Origin: CAZKTS01 sp964555735
Lineage (GTDB): Bacteria > Actinomycetota > Acidimicrobiia > IMCC26256 > PALSA-555
DNA length: 25,840 nt
Assembly: GCA_964555735.1 (NCBI GenBank)
Contig: CAZKTS010000072.1
Coordinates: 1-25,840 of the forward strand
Direction: 5' to 3'
A model generated the notes under the pieces. The model did not search any database. It saw nothing but the letters and a program-made list of their open reading frames with translations, and had not been told where the DNA came from. This document shows, in pieces, positions 23,666 through 25,840 of this stretch. Numbering within the stretch: position 1 is the stretch's first letter; each line of letters begins with the position of its first letter. A program made the translations under genes and the position numbers.

Positions 23666-24433
23666 TCAGCCGCCGGCGCCCGCCGCCTGTGCCTGTCCGC
23701 CCGCCTCTTCGAGGCTGACCCGCAGCGACTCCATCTCGCCGACCAGGTCCTCGACGTCCCCGCCGAGGCCGCGGAGGTCGGCGACGTCCTCGGCCCGGAT
23801 GGAGAGCTCGACCGCGCGAGCGACCGCCTCGTCGAGGCGGGCGTTCTGGAGGCGGAGCTTGTCCTGGGCGTCGCGGGCGATGGCCACCAGCCGGTCGGCG
23901 GAGTCGACCTGGGCCTGGAGCGCCTTCACCGTGGCTTCCTGGGACTCCCCGGGCGTCGCCTTCGCCGCCTGCTTGGCGACCGCGAGGTCGTTGCGCGCCG
24001 ACACCGCGTCGAGGTTGCCGATCGCGTCCACGAGGGCGTCACCCCGGCGGGCGATGCGCCACACCTCGTTGACGCCGGCGTCGATGCGCTCGCCGATCTC
24101 GACGAGCCGGTCGCGCAGCGGGCCTTCGCTCGCGCTCGACACCGCCCGTCGGTACCGGCGCTGCGCGTCGAGCGCCTCCCGCACGAAGCTGCGCCACGGG
24201 TCGGCGATGCTCATCGGGTCGATGTTGGTGCGGCCCTTGCGGCGGGGCAGGAGCGTCGCGACCCGGATCGCGTACGCCAGCGCGCCGATCCCCGCGATCG
24301 CGAGGAGCGGCAGCCCCCCGAGGATGGCCGCGGCCGCCCCCGCGCCCGCGAGCACGATCGCCGACGGCGCCGTCACCGCGTCGGCCGTCTTCTGCGTCTT
24401 CCAGTGCTCGGGGAGGTGGTCCAGCGCACCCAC
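23666..24433 (-). CDS. Membrane-anchored coiled-coil protein of unknown function
   Basis: A 255-residue protein. A short polar start (MGALDHLPEHWKTQKTADAV) leads into a hydrophobic hairpin of probably two membrane segments (about 22-62). A basic stop-transfer PRRKGR follows, and then a long helical, heptad-rich cytosolic region (about 75-240) ends in a Gly/Ala tail. I recognise no named family. It is first in a minus-strand group with GT8 and PspA, 28 bases before the GT8 gene. With PspA's similar helical build this suggests a membrane-stress or membrane-scaffold role, which is inference. GTG at 24433 is the only suitable start and no Shine-Dalgarno sequence is seen. Confidence 0.7.
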   Translation of the reverse strand: MGALDHLPEHWKTQKTADAVTAPSAIVLAGAGAAAAILGGLPLLAIAGIGALAYAIRVATLLPRRKGRTNIDPMSIADPWRSFVREALDAQRRYRRAVSSASEGPLRDRLVEIGERIDAGVNEVWRIARRGDALVDAIGNLDAVSARNDLAVAKQAAKATPGESQEATVKALQAQVDSADRLVAIARDAQDKLRLQNARLDEAVARAVELSIRAEDVADLRGLGGDVEDLVGEMESLRVSLEEAGGQAQAAGAGG

Positions 24434-24459
24434 GGCCCGGAGGCTACTTCCGCGGTGCG

Positions 24460-24762
24460 TCAGGCCGCCGCCTGGTCGGGTGGGGCGCGGAGGCTCCAGG
24501 TGCCGTCGTCGTTGACGACGATCTCGTGCCCCTTGTCGTGGATGAGGTGGTGGTGGTCGGGGCAGGTGGCGCCCATGCCTTGGTAGGTGGTGAGGCCGCC
24601 GTCGGCGTAGCGGGTGACGTGGTGGTTCTCGAGGTGGTCGGTGCGGTCACACCCGCGGACCTTGCAGCGTTGGTCGCGCTCTTGGAGGGCGATGCGCAGG
24701 GCCTTGGGGATGTGCCTCGTGGTGCTCACGACGTTGCGGACGTCGACGCCGTCGGTGATCAC
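24460..24762 (-). pseudogene. 3' part of a broken DUF222/HNH endonuclease gene
   Basis: This stretch encodes the C-terminal HNH zinc-finger nuclease module: ITDGVDVRNVVSTTRHIP, then CKVRGC and LENHHVTRYADGG, ending CPDHHHLIH. Coding similarity continues upstream to about 24790 (RVTCGLLELV), where element A begins, so the GTG at 24762 is not a genuine start. The central Asn of the HNH motif, normally in a TXXXNL segment, is absent (TTYQGMGATC), so even this module may be inactive. It is in a different reading frame from the 5' part of the gene. Confidence 0.8.
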
Positions 24763-24798
24763 GAGCTCGAGGAGCCCGCAGGTGACGCGTGTCGGGGT

Positions 24799-24878
24799 GG
24801 GGTGCCGGGCCCTCGCTCCGGGCTTCAGACAAGACGGCCTTCGGCCGTAACTCGCGCGGACCGAGGGCCCGGCACCCC
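24799..24878 (-). repeat. Palindromic element, copy A
   Basis: An 80-base element. Outer arms 24799-24820 and 24857-24878 form a 22-position stem with one mismatch (24816/24861). Inside, ACGGCC (24834-24839) and GGCCGT (24843-24848) form a hairpin with a three-base loop. Read on the minus strand, the unpaired strands are CGCGAGTT and CTTGTCTGAAGCC. Copy B on the plus strand has CGCGAGTT and CTTGTCTGAGCC, with different stem sequences. A stop codon within this copy (24825-24827) ends the frame of the interrupted HNH gene. Confidence 0.9.
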
Positions 24879-24903
24879 GTTCTCCACGCGTGAGGCACCA
24901 CTC

Positions 24904-24927
24904 GACGGGACCTGCGACGGGACGTGC
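24904..24927. repeat. Two tandem 12-base units between the palindromic elements
   Basis: GACGGGACCTGC (24904-24915) is followed directly by GACGGGACGTGC (24916-24927), one mismatch in twelve. They lie in the 73 bases between copies A and B. I see no recognisable coding remnant in that spacer. Confidence 0.6.
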
Positions 24928-24951
24928 GCGGAGCGCTCTGGCGGTGTTGAC

Positions 24952-25026
24952 GGGGGCGACCCCCTCGCTCCGCGCGAGTTACGCCGAAGGCGTCTTGTCT
25001 GAGCCCGGAGTGAGGGGGTCGCCCCC
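24952..25026 (+). repeat. Palindromic element, copy B
   Basis: A 75-base element in opposite orientation to copy A. Arms 24952-24972 and 25006-25026 form a 21-pair stem with one G-T wobble (24967/25011). The inner hairpin is ACGCC (24981-24985), loop GAA, GGCGT (24989-24993). Compared with copy A the inner stem has lost one base on each side, and the outer third of the stem differs in sequence while staying paired. It follows directly on the 5' part of the HNH gene. Confidence 0.9.
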
Positions 25027-25646
25027 AGAACCACTTGCCGTGAGCCCACCCAGTACGCGACGTCGTCGGTCGGGTCCGAGAAGGAGCCGCGGGTGGCGGC
25101 ACCGTCGACCCAGGTGCGCAGGTGGCGTTCACGGTGCGCCTTCTCGCGGGCGCGCTTCATGTCGGTGGCCGCGGCGACGGCCCGGTCGTGCTCCTCCTGG
25201 AGCCGGCGCATCCCGCCGCCTTGCTCGATCACGTCGAGGAGCTTCGACTCCGCCTCCGGATCCGATGCCGCCGCGGAGGTCACCCTCTCGGCCTGATCAC
25301 GCGACAGCGAGCCATCGCGCAGCTTCTCCTCGGTCTTGGAGCACTCCTTCAGGCGGTCCGCGATCTGAAGATCCTTGACCGCTCTGTGGTCGCTGATCCC
25401 AGCAAGGCGCGCGTACCACTCCTCTGGACGCGTCGCGTTCGTGCCGTGCACCCACCCGCTCGTCGCCACGGCACGCTGACCGAACAACAGTCGCAGCGCA
25501 GCACCGAGCCGCTCGATCTCCGCCGCGACCCCCGCAAGACGCGCGGCGTCGCGGCCGTCGAAGTACTCGGCTTCGACCGTGGTCGCGTACTCGCGCAGCT
25601 CATCGGCAATGTCGGGCAAACGTTCGTCACGCCACGAGCAAACCAC

Positions 25647-25667
25647 GGGGGTGTGACAGTCACCCCC
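25647..25667. promoter_or_regulatory. Inverted repeat touching the start codon of the HNH gene
   Basis: GGGGGTG (25647-25653) and CACCCCC (25661-25667) are perfectly complementary around a seven-base centre TGACAGT. On the minus strand it directly precedes the GTG at 25646, so it could be an operator or a hairpin that limits ribosome access. Confidence 0.5.
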
Positions 25668-25706
25668 CGAAACGAGCCCCCCGCCCGAAGAAGCCTCAGA
25701 AATCCG

Positions 25707-25760
25707 TTCTTGGCACGCTGCGTGTCACATGGACTGAGACAACGTGCCAAGAAGCGGCAC
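25707..25760 (-). terminator. Overlapping inverted repeats after the right-edge gene
   Basis: TTCTTGGCACG (25707-25717) is perfectly complementary to CGTGCCAAGAA (25743-25753), an 11-pair stem with a 25-base loop. The GTGCC at 25744-25748 can instead pair with GGCAC at 25756-25760. Read on the minus strand, the smaller hairpin begins directly after the TAA of the right-edge gene. It is probably a terminator for that gene, though without a T run. Alternative pairing would also suit an attenuator upstream of the HNH gene. Confidence 0.5.
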
Positions 25761-25840
25761 TTAGAAGTTGGAGACGACCGCGTTGAAGACGTTGACGATG
25801 GTGGTGGGGTCGACCGCGCTGTAGGAGGCCGCGTTGGTGG
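25761..25840 (-). CDS. C-terminal end of an unidentified gene (runs off right edge)
   Basis: Read on the minus strand from the edge, an open frame of 25 codons ends at TAA (25761-25763) with AVDPTTIVNVFNAVVSNF as the last residues. The stop is followed at once by inverted repeats, as expected at a gene end. Too little is present to name a family. Confidence 0.5.
   Translation of the reverse strand, partial: TNAASYSAVDPTTIVNVFNAVVSNF

Larger units (their letters stand above)
24825..25646 (-). pseudogene. 5' part of a broken DUF222/HNH endonuclease gene
   Basis: The first 200 or so codons (25646 to about 25040) encode the helical N-terminal region of a DUF222/HNH-type protein. Features include DERLPDIADELREYA, LGAALRLLFGQRAV, LSRDQAERV with ASDPEAE, and RHLRTWVDG. 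The frame then runs into palindromic element B and the spacer, and stops inside element A at 24825-24827. In intact relatives the RTWVDG-like segment is followed by roughly a hundred residues or more before the HNH module. Those are missing, so the elements sit at a deletion or replacement rather than a simple insertion. The GTG at 25646 is the best start, directly next to an inverted repeat. Confidence 0.78.

Noticed and set aside
24799..25026. Possible CRISPR array or ordinary bidirectional terminators
   Set aside because: There are only two units, they are inverted rather than direct repeats, and there is no spacer regularity. They lie within a gene, lack T runs and have conserved unpaired strands that a terminator would not need.

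Overview
The window is high-GC DNA (roughly 70 percent or more by eye) with many GTG starts, frequent 4-base GTGA gene overlaps and an LAFTG-type wall-sorting signal. This points to a high-GC Actinomycetota. Acidimicrobiia is my tentative guess from the gene mix (DUF4012, DUF222/HNH, sulfotransferase-rich glycan genes), but nothing in the window proves it.

From 1 to about 21.8 kb it is a surface-polysaccharide locus split into short blocks of alternating strand. (1) Minus, 1606 to 1: a GT4 glycosyltransferase and a truncated ABC-2 polysaccharide-export permease. (2) Plus, 1618-4905: GT4, GNAT acyltransferase, GT4. (3) Minus, 8675 to 4911: GT4, GT2, sulfotransferase, polysaccharide deacetylase. 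(4) Plus, 8829-13032: GT2, deacetylase, GT4, DegT-type sugar aminotransferase. (5) Minus, 15284 to 13029: an unrecognised polytopic membrane protein and two further sulfotransferases. (6) Plus, 15301-21787: a WbpP/TviC-like epimerase, a WbpA/TviB-like nucleotide-sugar dehydrogenase, a fusion of a degenerate WecA/MraY-like membrane domain to DUF4012, a small LAFTG wall-sorted protein and a low-molecular-weight tyrosine phosphatase. Together these could build, N-deacetylate, acylate and sulfate a glycan containing amino sugars and uronic acids. Export would be by the ABC transporter at the left edge. No Wzy polymerase, Wzx flippase, ABC ATPase or PAPS-synthesis gene is visible.

From 21.8 to 24.4 kb a minus-strand group encodes a coiled-coil membrane-anchored protein, a GT8 glycosyltransferase and a PspA/IM30 protein, perhaps an envelope-stress group. 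From 24.46 to 25.65 kb lies a broken DUF222/HNH-type endonuclease gene. Its middle is missing and is occupied by two copies of an 75-80 nt palindromic element in opposite orientation. The two copies share unpaired core sequences but have different, internally compensated stems. I do not recognise this element and consider it the best candidate for something undescribed. The right edge holds the last codons of an unidentified minus-strand gene.
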